From the NCBI GenBank assembly GCA_900078775.1, contig LT549889.1, forward strand, positions 1,984,001 to 2,048,000: 64,000 nt of DNA, in the 5' to 3' direction. This document shows, piece by piece, positions 8,013 to 16,361 of this stretch. This DNA is from Mycolicibacterium aurum (GTDB lineage Bacteria > Actinomycetota > Actinomycetes > Mycobacteriales > Mycobacteriaceae). Both the position numbers and the translations under genes were made by a program. Every line of letters starts with the position of its first letter. The first letter of the stretch is position 1. Under the pieces are notes generated by a model. That model was not told the DNA's origin. It worked only from the letters and a program-made list of their open reading frames with translations, and did no database searches.

Positions 8013-9245
8013 TCAGGCCACCCGGCTCACATGTGCCGCGGACTCACCGATCGCGGCGTGGTCATGACCGATCATGGTGCGCAGCAGAGCCTGCTGCTCC
8101 CGCTCACCACGTCGCGCGGCGCGGTCCATACCGCCGGGCACCGTCATGTCCACGGCACTGCGCGCCATGTTGAAGGGCAGCCGCAGCAGTGGATACCACG
8201 GCGGGACGAAGGCCGGAAGTCCGAGCATTCGCATCGCGCGCGGGCCGAGGAAGGCACTCGTCACCGACAGGTGCTGGGCGCGCGCCATCCGGCGACGCAA
8301 CGCGCGCAGGTTGTCGTAGTGCCAGGCCAGCGGATCGTCGGCCATCGGCGCGGCCAACTGACGCGTCGTCTCGTCGGGCGCCGAGAGGGCGGTCAGGGTG
8401 TGGTACAGCACCCGGATACCGTCCCGGAAGTCGTGCGGCAGCCATTCGTCCTCCACGCCGATGAGCCAGCCGACGTAGCGGGTCAGGTGCGCGACGGCGT
8501 CCAGGTCCTGCGGCGCGGTGAGGATGCCCATGCCGAGGCTGGCCGCCGGCGGGGCGATCAGCGCACCGATCAGGGTGGCCGCCATATCGGTCTGGTTCAC
8601 CGGCACGCCCCACTCGTCGGCGCGCCAATCGGGCATGGCGCCGACATGCCTGCGCACGAAGGCGTGGATGAGCCGGACCCGGATGGTGGACCGGTATCCG
8701 CCGCCGAGCGGCTCCAGACCGCCTTCGGCGATCACGTCCATGGCCCACTGCATGGTCTCGGCGAAGCGCTTGTTCGACCCCTTCTCCAGGGCGCCGGTGC
8801 GCAGCAAGGTCTTGTTGAAACCCGAGAACTGGTAGCCGCCGAGCAGCGACACATCACGCGCGACGTACATGCCGTCGGCGCCGCCGCGGCGCATCACCAG
8901 TTGGCCGCGGCGGATGAGCTCCGGGTCGACCCAGGACGGCGTCGCCTCGATGTGGGCGAAGAAGTCCCGCAGCGGCTGCGGGGCGTCGGGGACGGTGGCG
9001 ATGCCCTCCCGCAACGCACGGTCGAACAACGGCCGGGTCTGCGCCAGACCGCTCTCGACCATCCAGTCCAACAGCCGGTCCATCGGTTCGTCTCCGACGG
9101 TGAGCCGCTCGCCCAGCCGACGCCACTGCCGATCCGACGGTTTACGGATTCCCAGGCCGAGGGCCAGCAGCCTGATCATTCCCGGCACCGGACGCGGGCC
9201 CGCGGGATGCCGACTCGGAACACCCGTGGAGACGACCATGGTCAT
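8013..9245 (-). CDS. MpaB-like oxygenase family protein (DUF2236)
   Basis: 410 residues of the DUF2236/MpaB-like family, which is abundant in mycobacteria and related to fungal MpaB and latex-clearing protein Lcp. These are heme proteins thought to carry out oxidative C=C cleavage. Visible family features include LGGYQFSGFNKTLLRTGAL, the His-containing RVRLIHAFVRRHV segment and the VNQTDMAATLI helix. The product is rich in Arg. ATG at 9245 is chosen for AAAGGGGAG 5 nt upstream; a TTG nine codons further upstream is weaker. Its real substrate is not predictable. Confidence 0.85.
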   Translation of the reverse strand: MTMVVSTGVPSRHPAGPRPVPGMIRLLALGLGIRKPSDRQWRRLGERLTVGDEPMDRLLDWMVESGLAQTRPLFDRALREGIATVPDAPQPLRDFFAHIEATPSWVDPELIRRGQLVMRRGGADGMYVARDVSLLGGYQFSGFNKTLLRTGALEKGSNKRFAETMQWAMDVIAEGGLEPLGGGYRSTIRVRLIHAFVRRHVGAMPDWRADEWGVPVNQTDMAATLIGALIAPPAASLGMGILTAPQDLDAVAHLTRYVGWLIGVEDEWLPHDFRDGIRVLYHTLTALSAPDETTRQLAAPMADDPLAWHYDNLRALRRRMARAQHLSVTSAFLGPRAMRMLGLPAFVPPWYPLLRLPFNMARSAVDMTVPGGMDRAARRGEREQQALLRTMIGHDHAAIGESAAHVSRVA

Positions 9246-9327
9246 CGACGCTCCCCTTTGAGCTTTTGACAACGTATGTAGTCAGTAGGGTACGCGGCGC
9301 GCGGCCACTGTCAACGAACCGGGTGGG

Positions 9328-9333
9328 TACTGT
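9328..9333 (+). promoter_or_regulatory. -10 box of a probable leaderless transcript (SASA esterase)
   Basis: TACTGT fits the mycobacterial TANNNT -10 element and ends 7 nt before the ATG at 9341, the spacing expected if transcription starts at the start codon. No ribosome-binding site is present. This decides the start. Confidence 0.5.
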
Positions 9334-9340
9334 GCTCGCC

Positions 9341-10222
9341 ATGCGCACGCCCCGCAACCCCGACGGCGACGCGCCGCTGTGGCGGCGGGCGGGCATGGAG
9401 GTCAAGAGCTTCGTCCGGCGCCGGCTGGCGGGCAAGGGCGTCGCGGTGACACCGCCGGACCGGCCGTACCTGGTGGTGCCGATCCTGGGCCAGTCGAACG
9501 CCTTCGGCATGGGGTTGCCGCTGGATCGCGACGGGGCCGACAAACCGCACCCCATGGTGCACCAGTTCGCCAACAGCGGGCCGTCCAAGCACACCGTGGT
9601 ACTGGGTGCCGACCCGCTGTTGCATGAAACGCCCTCGTGGCGCGTCGGTTTCGGCGTCACGTTCGGCAAGGCGCTGACCGAGGACACCGGCCGTGCGGTG
9701 CTGCTGGTGCCGTGTGCCCGCGGTGACACCTGCTTCCACCCCAAGAACGGGTGCACCTGGGACATCGCCGACACCCGCACCCGGCGCAATCTGTACCGGG
9801 AGGCGGTGCGATCGATCGACGCGGCGCTGGCCGCGTACCCGGGCAGCACGGTGGCCGCCGTGCTGTGGCATCAGGGCGAATCCGATGTGCCGCTGATGTC
9901 CGGCACCGACTATCAGCGCAAACTCGACGCACTATTCGGCGACCTCCGAGACCGCTACGGCGCCGAAGTCCCGATCATCCTGGGCGGCATGGTGCCCGAG
10001 GAGATGGAACTCAGCGGTAAGGACTACACCGCGATCAACGCCGTGCATGAGGACACCCCGCGCCGCCTGCCGAGGACGGCGTTCGTGCCCGGTAACCGCG
10101 ACTGCTACAACAGCGCCGTAGACCGGCACTACAACGCGGTCGGTATCCGGGCACTGGGCCAGGACATGTGGCTGGCCTACCGGCAGATCGCCGCCGACGA
10201 TCTGCGCAGCCACCGCGACTGA
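9341..10222 (+). CDS. SASA-domain carbohydrate esterase (sialate O-acetylesterase-like)
   Basis: 293 residues with the SGNH-type blocks of the SASA family (PF03629): GQSNAFGMGL near residue 53 with the nucleophilic Ser, the WHQGESD motif characteristic of SASA/acetylxylan-esterase proteins, and DRHYNAVGIRALG carrying the Asp-His pair. These enzymes remove O-acetyl groups from sugars. An Arg-rich N-terminus (VKSFVRRRLAG) is not a clear signal peptide. An in-frame extension upstream exists, but the leaderless spacing supports the ATG at 9341. It converges on the next gene with a single nucleotide between stops. Confidence 0.82.
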   Translation: MRTPRNPDGDAPLWRRAGMEVKSFVRRRLAGKGVAVTPPDRPYLVVPILGQSNAFGMGLPLDRDGADKPHPMVHQFANSGPSKHTVVLGADPLLHETPSWRVGFGVTFGKALTEDTGRAVLLVPCARGDTCFHPKNGCTWDIADTRTRRNLYREAVRSIDAALAAYPGSTVAAVLWHQGESDVPLMSGTDYQRKLDALFGDLRDRYGAEVPIILGGMVPEEMELSGKDYTAINAVHEDTPRRLPRTAFVPGNRDCYNSAVDRHYNAVGIRALGQDMWLAYRQIAADDLRSHRD

Positions 10223-10223
10223 C

Positions 10224-10517
10224 TCAACCCGGCGCCGACAGCTCCGCCTGCCAGCGGGCCCGGCGCTGCTCGTCGGTCTGCTCCCACCACGGGGGCTGAC
10301 CACGCTCGCCGAGGGCGACCTTTGCGGCCTGAACTCCCGCGCGGGCGGCCCGTTCCTCCGCAGTTCCCTTGGTACGACGGACTTCTCGGCGCCACGCCAT
10401 CAGGTTGGCGACCAATTCGGCGCGACGGTCCTCGGGTATCGCCGGATCGGTGGCCCGCCAGCGCCGCCCGTCGACCACGATGTAGTGCCCATCGGCGGTG
10501 GTCACCGGTTCACCCAT
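10224..10517 (-). CDS. Conserved mycobacterial protein of unknown function
   Basis: 97 residues opening MGEPVTTADGHYIVVDGRRWRATDP, followed by a charged helical region (LMAWRREVRRTKG...AAKVALGERG) and WWEQTDEQRRARW. Similar short proteins are widespread in mycobacteria and are sometimes labelled biopolymer transporter Tol, a name the sequence does not support. No signal or membrane segment. TAGCAT ends 6 nt before the ATG, so the mRNA may be leaderless. Confidence 0.7.
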   Translation of the reverse strand: MGEPVTTADGHYIVVDGRRWRATDPAIPEDRRAELVANLMAWRREVRRTKGTAEERAARAGVQAAKVALGERGQPPWWEQTDEQRRARWQAELSAPG

Positions 10518-10523
10518 CGGCCC

Positions 10524-10529
10524 ATGCTA
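10524..10529 (-). promoter_or_regulatory. -10 box of a probable leaderless transcript
   Basis: On the minus strand the sequence reads TAGCAT, 6 nt before the ATG at 10517, matching TANNNT with leaderless spacing. Confidence 0.4.
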
Positions 10530-10667
10530 GGCGGATCCGGCGGGTGGCCGCCCCCGGGTCCATGCCGATACAGACAGTTCGGGTGTCCCCGACGGACGGG
10601 CGCTTAGGGCTCACCGAATCCGGGTAACACCACGAGGTCGCAGCCGTACTAGAGAATCGAGCCTCGC

Positions 10668-11123
10668 ATGTCCGTCGTTCACACCGTCCGCCGTCTACCC
10701 ATCGCCGCCGCCTTCGCCGGCCTTGTCCTGGCCGGCGGGTTGACCGCCTGTAGTTCCGACAGCGAGGACGGCACGTCGACCGAGACGTCGACGACCGAAA
10801 CGACGATGACCACGATGACCACCGAACCGGAGCCCACGACCATGGCCCCGACGTCACCGATGGCCCCCGAGCCCGCTCCGGGCGAGGGCGGCCCGGAGGT
10901 CGGGCCCGGCGGCGGTGCCGAAGCCGGACCCGGCGGGGCCACCGCGGGCGTCCCGGGCGCCGGTGCCGAAGCCGGACCCGGCGGAGCCTCCGCGGGCGTC
11001 CCCGGTGCCGGTGCCGAAGCCGGACCCGGCGGAGCCTCCGCGGGCGTCCCCGGTGCCGGTGCCGAAGCCGGACCCGGTGGTGCCGGTGCGTGTGTCGGCG
11101 AGCTCTGCGTCAGCACACCCTGA
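10668..11123 (+). CDS. Small lipoprotein with Thr-rich linker and 16-residue tandem repeats
   Basis: 151 residues. A signal peptide ends in the lipobox LTAC, so the mature protein should be lipidated at Cys28 and anchored outside the cell membrane. A Ser/Thr/Glu-rich stretch (ETSTTETTMTTMTTEPEP) follows, then three perfect-length copies of a GAEAGPGGASAGVPGA-type unit with a partial fourth, and a Cys-containing end (CVGELC). The body is low-complexity and has no recognisable domain. It may act as a wall spacer; function unknown. Confidence 0.75.
   Translation: MSVVHTVRRLPIAAAFAGLVLAGGLTACSSDSEDGTSTETSTTETTMTTMTTEPEPTTMAPTSPMAPEPAPGEGGPEVGPGGGAEAGPGGATAGVPGAGAEAGPGGASAGVPGAGAEAGPGGASAGVPGAGAEAGPGGAGACVGELCVSTP
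10914..11080 (+). repeat. 48-bp in-frame tandem repeat (3 full copies plus partial)
   Basis: Units begin at 10914, 10962, 11010 and 11058, each starting GGTGCCGAAGCCGGACCCGG. Spacing is exactly 48 nt (16 codons). Copies 2 and 3 are almost identical, whereas copy 1 differs at several positions; the fourth is cut short after about 22 nt. Copy number could vary between strains. Confidence 0.9.
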
Positions 11124-11145
11124 GCCGAAGACACACGCCGGAGCA

Positions 11146-11186
11146 ACGAGATGGCGGTGTTCGTTGGACGAACACCGCCATCTCGT
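11146..11186. terminator. Strong bidirectional hairpin between lipoprotein gene and katG
   Basis: A perfect 18-bp stem, arms CGAGATGGCGGTGTTCGT (11147-11164) and its exact complement at 11168-11185, with loop TGG and one extra A:T pair. It sits 23 nt after the lipoprotein stop and 24 nt beyond katG, followed on the plus strand by GCTTTT. It is positioned to stop transcription from both sides. Confidence 0.85.
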
Positions 11187-11209
11187 GCTTTTCGAGCGCA
11201 ACTACCGCA

Positions 11210-13450
11210 TCAGTCCAGGTCGAACCGATCGTTGTTCATCACCTTCACCCAGGCGCTGACGAAGTCCTCGACGAACTTGGCCTGGTTGTCGTCCTGGGCG
11301 TAGACCTCGGCCACCGCGCGCAACACCGAATTGGAGCCGAAGACCAGATCATTGGCCGTGGCCGTCCACTTCACCTCACCGGTGCCGCGGGCAAACCCGG
11401 TGTAGACGTTCTCCGCCGTCTCCGATCCCTTCCATTCGGTGTTCATATCCAGCAGGTTCACGAAGAAGTCGTTCGTGAGCGCGCCCGGCCGGTCGGTGAA
11501 CACACCGTGCTTGGTGCCGCCGTGGTTGGCGCCGATGGCCCGCAGGCCACCCACCAGCACCGTCATCTCCGGCGCCGTCAGGTCCAGGAAGTACGCCTTG
11601 TCCACCAGCAGCTGTTCCAACGCGGTCTTCTCACCGGGACGGAAGTAGTTGCGGAAGCCGTCGGCCTGCGTCTCCAGCACGGCGAAGGACTCCACATCGG
11701 TCTCCTCCTGGCCGGCGTCGGTCCGACCGGGGGCGAAGTGCACCTGCACGTCGTAACCGCCGTCCTTGGCGGCCTTCTCCACCGCCGCGGACCCGGCCAG
11801 CACGATCAGATCGGCCAGCGAGATCTTCTTGCCGCCGGCCGCCGATCCGTTGAAGTCCTGCTGGATCTTCTCCAGGACCGGCAGCACCTTGGCCAGCTCG
11901 GAGGGCTCGTTGGCCTCCCAGCTGCGCTGCGGTTCCAGCCGCAACCGGGCCCCGTTGGCCCCGCCGCGCTTGTCGGTGCCGCGGAAGCTGGCTGCCGACG
12001 CCCAGGCGGTCTTCACCAACTGGGGCACCGACAGACCGGACTCGAGCACCTTGGTCTTCAACGCGGCGATATCGGCCTCGTCGACCAGCGGGTGATCGAC
12101 GACGGGCACCGGGTCCTGCCACAACTGGGGTTCGGCGACCCACGGGCCGCGGTAGCGGCTTATCGGCCCCATATCGCGGTGCATCAGCTTGTACCAGGCC
12201 TTGCGGAAGGCCTCGTCCATCTCCTCGGGATGGTCGAGCCAGCGCCGGGTGATCGGGCCGTAGATCGGGTCGACGCGCATCGAGACGTCGGTGACCAACA
12301 TGGTGGGTTTGCGCGGCGCTCCCCCGAACGGGTCCGGGATGGTGGCCTCGGCGTCCTTGGCCTCGAACTGCCACGCGCCGCCGGGGCTCTTGGTCAGCTC
12401 CCACTCGTTGCCGTACAGGTTCTCCAGGAAGGCATTGCTCCACTGGCTGTTGGTGCCGGTCCAGATCACCTCCAGGCCGCTGGTGATGGTGTCACCGGCG
12501 TTACCGGTGCCGAACGGACACTTCCAGCCCAGGCCCTGCTGCTCGATAGGCGCGCCCTCGGGCTCGGGGCCGACATCGTCCGGGCTGGCGCCGTGCGTCT
12601 TGCCCAGGGTGTGCCCGCCGACGATCAGCGCCGCCGTCTCCTCATCGTTCATCGCCATCCGCCCGAACGTCTCACGGATGTCGTGGGCCGCCGCCAAAGG
12701 ATCCGGCTTTCCTTCCGGCCCTTCGGGATTGACGTAGATGAGGCCCATGGTGGTCGCACCGAACGGTTCGGCCAGGCTGCGGTCGCTGTCGTTGGTACCG
12801 CCGTAGCGCGCGTCGGTACCGAGCCAGGTGTCCTCCTGACCCCACAGCATCTCCTCGGGCTCCCAGATGTCTTCGCGGCCGAACCCGAAGCCCGCCGTCT
12901 CGAATCCGGACTGTTCGAGGGCGGCGTTGCCGGCGTACGCGATCAGATCCGCCCAGGAGATCTTGTTGCCGTACTTCTGCTTGATCGGCCACAGCAGTCG
13001 GCGCGCCTTGTCCAGGTTGGCGTTGTCGGGCCAGCTGTTGAGCGGAGCGAAGCGCTGCGCGCCCTGGCCGGTGCCACCACGCCCGTCGAAGATGCGGTAG
13101 GTGCCGGCGGCGTGCCAACTCATCCGGATGAACAGACCGGCGTAATTGCCGTAGTCGGCGGGCCACCAGTCCTGCGAAGTCCTGATGACATCGATGACAT
13201 CGTTCTTGAACGCTTCCAGATCGAGCTTGGCGAACTCCGCGGCGTAATCGAAGCTCTCTCCGAGCGGGTTGCCCTTGGGGTTCTGCTTGTGCAGGACCGA
13301 GACGTCGACCTGCTCGGGCCACCAGTCCTTGTTGGTCAGCGGGGCGTGCGCCTTCGGGGTCGGCGAGTCGATCGCCGGATTCTCCGATTCGCTGTTGCTC
13401 TGGGTCTTGGCATCGGAATGTGGAGGCCGGGCATCGGAGGTGTCAGACAT
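11210..13450 (-). CDS. katG: Catalase-peroxidase KatG
   Basis: 746 residues, the normal KatG length. Distal heme-pocket residues are Arg109, Trp112 and His113 ([11 protein letters not shown]), the proximal ligand is His280 ([13 protein letters not shown]), and the Trp112-Tyr239-Met265 set that forms the KatG-specific covalent adduct is complete. It breaks down hydrogen peroxide and, by family knowledge, activates isoniazid; the ITSG segment corresponding to the Ser315 region of M. tuberculosis KatG keeps its serine. It lies 54 nt downstream of furA on the same strand, the classic mycobacterial furA-katG operon. AAGGCGAGAAG precedes the ATG. Confidence 0.97.
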   Translation of the reverse strand: MSDTSDARPPHSDAKTQSNSESENPAIDSPTPKAHAPLTNKDWWPEQVDVSVLHKQNPKGNPLGESFDYAAEFAKLDLEAFKNDVIDVIRTSQDWWPADYGNYAGLFIRMSWHAAGTYRIFDGRGGTGQGAQRFAPLNSWPDNANLDKARRLLWPIKQKYGNKISWADLIAYAGNAALEQSGFETAGFGFGREDIWEPEEMLWGQEDTWLGTDARYGGTNDSDRSLAEPFGATTMGLIYVNPEGPEGKPDPLAAAHDIRETFGRMAMNDEETAALIVGGHTLGKTHGASPDDVGPEPEGAPIEQQGLGWKCPFGTGNAGDTITSGLEVIWTGTNSQWSNAFLENLYGNEWELTKSPGGAWQFEAKDAEATIPDPFGGAPRKPTMLVTDVSMRVDPIYGPITRRWLDHPEEMDEAFRKAWYKLMHRDMGPISRYRGPWVAEPQLWQDPVPVVDHPLVDEADIAALKTKVLESGLSVPQLVKTAWASAASFRGTDKRGGANGARLRLEPQRSWEANEPSELAKVLPVLEKIQQDFNGSAAGGKKISLADLIVLAGSAAVEKAAKDGGYDVQVHFAPGRTDAGQEETDVESFAVLETQADGFRNYFRPGEKTALEQLLVDKAYFLDLTAPEMTVLVGGLRAIGANHGGTKHGVFTDRPGALTNDFFVNLLDMNTEWKGSETAENVYTGFARGTGEVKWTATANDLVFGSNSVLRAVAEVYAQDDNQAKFVEDFVSAWVKVMNNDRFDLD

Positions 13451-13504
13451 CTTCTCGCCTTTCGTCGGTTGCGTGCGGGCTGCACAACGTTTACAGCTGG
13501 TGGA

Positions 13505-13939
13505 TCAACTCTGGGTTCGCGTTTTCAGGCAGGCGGGACACAGTCCCCAGTAGATGACCTCGGCCTCGTCGATATCGAAGCCGAGGCCGTCGGATGCGGT
13601 CAGGCAGGGCGCATCGCCGACGCTGCAATCGACGTCGGCGATGGTGCCGCACGATCGGCACACTACGTGATGGTGGTTGTCGCCGACGCGGGATTCGTAT
13701 CGGGCGGTCGCCCCCGCGGGCTGGATGCGGCGCGCCAAACCGACTGCGGTCAGGGCGTTCAGGACGTCGTACACGGTCTGCCGGGAGATGTCCGGCAGTT
13801 GCCGCCTGGCCGCTGTGAAGATGACCTCGGTATCGGCGTGCGGATTGTTCTCGACAGCGTCCATCACCACGAGCCGCGGCCGGGTGACGCGCAGTCCGGC
13901 CGCCCGCAATGTCGTCGCACTCCCCGGGGCGTGAACCAT
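13505..13939 (-). CDS. furA: FurA-type ferric uptake regulator controlling katG
   Basis: 144 residues from the ATG at 13939. A winged-helix N-terminus (LRAAGLRVTRPRLVVMDAV; SRQTVYDVLNALTAVGL) is followed by a metal-binding C-terminus with HHH, CRSC (94-97) and CPAC (134-137), the structural zinc cysteines of Fur. FurA represses its own operon and is released by oxidative stress, raising katG expression. The start is set by alignment with mycobacterial FurA, which begins about 10 residues before AGLRVTRPRL; a further in-frame ATG at 13975 is possible. Upstream is a short AT-rich segment. Confidence 0.92.
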   Translation of the reverse strand: MVHAPGSATTLRAAGLRVTRPRLVVMDAVENNPHADTEVIFTAARRQLPDISRQTVYDVLNALTAVGLARRIQPAGATARYESRVGDNHHHVVCRSCGTIADVDCSVGDAPCLTASDGLGFDIDEAEVIYWGLCPACLKTRTQS

Positions 13940-13978
13940 CTTCTCGAGTGTGGCCCCCCTTCTGGAAGGTATCAAGTT

Positions 13979-13988
13979 TTTCGCGAAA
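13979..13988. promoter_or_regulatory. Possible FurA operator/promoter element
   Basis: TTTCGCGAAA is a 10-nt perfect palindrome inside the AT-rich patch about 40 nt upstream of furA, the location where mycobacterial FurA binds its own promoter. Assignment is by position; the palindrome does not match a published FurA box that I can quote. Confidence 0.3.
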
Positions 13989-14093
13989 TTCGTTGCGGCT
14001 CAGTGCGTTGCAAAACAACCGGTGGACCCGGCTCGCTGTTCACTGCGGTCGCGGGCAGAATTGATGGCAAATACCGAAATTCGCCACACAGCA

Positions 14094-14126
14094 GAACGGA
14101 CCGTGCCGGCGAGGCACGGTCCGTTC
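14094..14126. terminator. Hairpin downstream of the hemerythrin gene
   Basis: Arms GAACGGACCGTGCC (14094-14107) and GGCACGGTCCGTTC (14113-14126) form a perfect 14-bp stem with a 5-nt loop, 6 nt beyond the hemerythrin stop. There is no U-tract, as is usual for mycobacterial stem-only terminators. Confidence 0.75.
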
Positions 14127-14132
14127 GACCGG

Positions 14133-14717
14133 TCAGTGGATCTGCGGATCGGGCGGGTTGTCCGCCGCGCGGCCGGTCGCCGCATCGCGGATATGGTCCA
14201 TCGTCGCCGCGACCATCCCCACCGTCTTGAGCGCGCCCGGGCTCGGCGGTGTGTTCGGGTGCGGCCGGGTCGGCGCAATCTTCTTGGCCCGCTCCAGCTT
14301 CTCCCCCAGCTTCACCAACTCTTCCCGGGAGACCGCCTCCTGCAACTGCGGCCACACCACGTTCTGCTCGAAGTCGATGTGGTCCCGGCCCAGCTGAACG
14401 AACTGTTGCAGGGCCTCCTGGTAGTCGGGTTCACCGGGCTCACCGTCCTCCAGGCGCTGCAACAGCTTCTTGCCCAGCTGTTCCTGCTCGACGGCCTTGT
14501 CGGCCAGCGCATCGCCGTTCTCCAACGCGCCGCGCACCGCGGGCCAAAAGTACTGCTCCTCGATGGCTTCGTGCTGGGACTCGGCGATGACCAGGTTGGT
14601 CACCATGGTTCGCAGCCCGCTGCTCGCGGCGCCGTCACCGGCGGGTGCGCCGTCGAGCACCTCGAGCATGCCGAGCACGCTCTTGTGGTCCTCGCGCAGG
14701 AATGTCAACGCATCCAT
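14133..14717 (-). CDS. Hemerythrin HHE-domain protein
   Basis: 194 residues. A four-helix hemerythrin domain shows DHKSVLGML (His11), SQHEAIEEQYFWP (His49, Glu53) and DHIDFEQNVVWP (His113, Glu117), which supply the non-heme di-iron ligands; the final 45 residues are a Pro-rich tail. Hemerythrin-like proteins bind oxygen or sense peroxide/redox state. The gene starts 26 nt after the Mn-catalase stop on the same strand, so both probably share the SigF-like promoter upstream of the catalase. A similar adjacent pair is known in M. smegmatis. Confidence 0.9.
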   Translation of the reverse strand: MDALTFLREDHKSVLGMLEVLDGAPAGDGAASSGLRTMVTNLVIAESQHEAIEEQYFWPAVRGALENGDALADKAVEQEQLGKKLLQRLEDGEPGEPDYQEALQQFVQLGRDHIDFEQNVVWPQLQEAVSREELVKLGEKLERAKKIAPTRPHPNTPPSPGALKTVGMVAATMDHIRDAATGRAADNPPDPQIH

Positions 14718-14743
14718 GTCTCACTCCTCTCCGGGGTCGGCGG

Positions 14744-15637
14744 TCAGCTGGTGGCGGTGTGGTGCTCGTGGGTGAACGGCTTCTCGGCGTCGATGCCGGG
14801 TTGTCCGTCCGGGTTCTTCTCCGCACCGGCGTTGTTACGCAGCGACGTTCCCAGCCACTGCTGTTCGGGCTTTTCCACGTAGTCCCACTCGATGCCCTCG
14901 GGCCACGGGCCCTGGCCCTCGTTCCATGGGCCACGCACCGAGCCGTCCCCGTTGCTCATGTTGAACGCGACATTCTGGAAGCGCGGATCGGCCGGCAGTC
15001 GTCCCGGCGGGAAGTTGACCGGGAGCTCGTTCAGCGCCGCGGTGAACTGCTGGTAGTGCGCGACCTCGCGGGACATCAGGAACGTCAGCGTGTCCTGCAC
15101 ACCGGGATCGTCGGTGAATTGCTTGAGGTATTCGTAGACCACCTTGGCGCGCGACTCGGCGGCCAGGTTGTTCCGCAGGTCGACGGTGGGGTCGCCGTTG
15201 GCGTCGATGAAGGCACCGGTCCAGTTGTTGCCGGCCGAGTCCTTGACGTCGGGTCCGCCGCCGGACAGCACCAGGAACATCGGATTGACGGCCACCTGGT
15301 GGATGGCCTGCTCCTTACCGGCCCTGGAGGCCACCGCGGGCATCCAGTCACAGGTCTGGTGCGCCATCTTCAGGTCGTCGTTGAGACCGTCGAGCAGCAT
15401 GGTGATGGTGGTACCGACGATTTCGAGGTGGCTGAGTTCCTCGGTTGCGATGTCCATGAACAGGTCGTACATCTTGGGGTTCTTCTCCCGGAGCACGAAC
15501 GCCTGGGTGAAGTACTGCAGCGCGGCGGTGAGTTCGCCGTTCGCGCCGCCGAACTGCTCCATGAGCAGCGATGCGAACCGCGGATCGGGCTCGGTGACCC
15601 GGACTTCGAATTGCAGATCCTTGTTGTGAGTGAACAC
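14744..15637 (-). CDS. Manganese (non-heme) catalase
   Basis: 297 residues from a GTG at 15637, chosen because GGGAGG lies 4 nt upstream and the family begins MFTHNK. The di-manganese ligands are visible: Glu35 (GANGELTAAL), EELSHLE (Glu67, His70), a second Glu-containing helix and SREVAHYQQF. It disproportionates hydrogen peroxide without heme, complementing KatG. It leads a two-gene operon with the hemerythrin protein. A SigF-type promoter 108-132 nt upstream suggests control by general stress. Confidence 0.92.
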   Translation of the reverse strand: MFTHNKDLQFEVRVTEPDPRFASLLMEQFGGANGELTAALQYFTQAFVLREKNPKMYDLFMDIATEELSHLEIVGTTITMLLDGLNDDLKMAHQTCDWMPAVASRAGKEQAIHQVAVNPMFLVLSGGGPDVKDSAGNNWTGAFIDANGDPTVDLRNNLAAESRAKVVYEYLKQFTDDPGVQDTLTFLMSREVAHYQQFTAALNELPVNFPPGRLPADPRFQNVAFNMSNGDGSVRGPWNEGQGPWPEGIEWDYVEKPEQQWLGTSLRNNAGAEKNPDGQPGIDAEKPFTHEHHTATS

Positions 15638-15744
15638 GTTGCCTCCCGGCACGGTCGGTGAACGATTGGCGATCTCGTCCCCGAGATCGCGAAGTACTGT
15701 GGATTCCGGCGATCCGGTGGGCTATAGATCGCGGTACCTGCCGG

Positions 15745-15769
15745 TTACCCCACACCGACCAGCCCAAAC
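15745..15769 (-). promoter_or_regulatory. SigF-type promoter for the Mn-catalase/hemerythrin operon
   Basis: Read on the minus strand, GTTT (15769-15766) is followed after exactly 15 nt by GGGTAA (15750-15745). This matches the mycobacterial SigF pattern GTTT-N15-17-GGGTA. It lies about 108 nt upstream of the catalase start. Confidence 0.65.
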
Positions 15770-15860
15770 ACGGGCATCGCGCAGATACCTCGGGAGATGT
15801 CCAAAAGCCTTTACCGGCAACCGGTTTCACACGATGTCGCGGTGATGCAGCAAAGTTCTG

Positions 15861-16288
15861 TCAACGCAGCGCGCTGAGGTTCTGCACGGAGTTGCGCACA
15901 TCGGCGGTGATCACCTTCGCCACCAGGGCACCGACCGGGCCGCCGAGCAGTCCACCGGACAGTTCGGCGACCAGATAGAACGTCGATCCGGGCCGGTCGT
16001 CGGCGACGGTCATGGTGAGCCCGATGTGCACACCGCCGCGCCCGTTGCCCGCCAGCCTGATCCGGCGGGGTTCCTCGTATTCGGTGACCTGCCAGTGAAT
16101 GGTGTTGCGGAAGCCCTTGACCTTGATGAGCGAGGACACCTTGGTGCCCTTGGTGATATCCGCGGGGGCGTGCTGCGCCAGCCGGCGAAGATGGTCAGCC
16201 ATTCGTCGAATCGCTGCAGATCGGAAGCCAGCTTCCAGGCCTGCTCGGGCGTGAGATCCGACGAGACCGAAACGTCAACCTTGGCCAT
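15861..16288 (-). pseudogene. SRPBCC (polyketide cyclase-like) gene broken by a single-base frameshift
   Basis: The N-terminal part (MAKVDVSVSSDLTPEQAW...LQRFDEWLTIFAGWRS) is read from the ATG at 16288. The rest (ADITKGTKVSSLIKVKGF...NLSALR) is in another frame. Adding one C to the run CCCCC (plus-strand G-run 16164-16168) restores a 142-residue protein that looks like the usual mycobacterial SRPBCC type II toxin-like/lipid-binding protein. All downstream sequence stays open to a normal stop, so either decay is very recent or the base call is wrong. It lies downstream of a TetR gene on the same strand. Confidence 0.8.
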
Positions 16289-16361
16289 ATCCCCCGTTGT
16301 TCCTCTCCGATTGGTTGTTGTTCCGGTCGCGGGTACCCAGTTCGGGGCCTGCCGCCACGTA

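Noticed and set aside
10603..10627. A second SigF-like promoter upstream of the repeat lipoprotein (GCTTA-N15-GGGTAA)
   Set aside because: The GGGTAA part fits but the -35 lacks the GTTT pattern; too weak to list.
11090..14230. A 1046-codon open frame on the plus strand opposite katG and furA
   Set aside because: It is the antisense shadow of two well-supported genes; its translation is Arg/Gly/Leu/His-rich with no domain and results from high GC at third positions.
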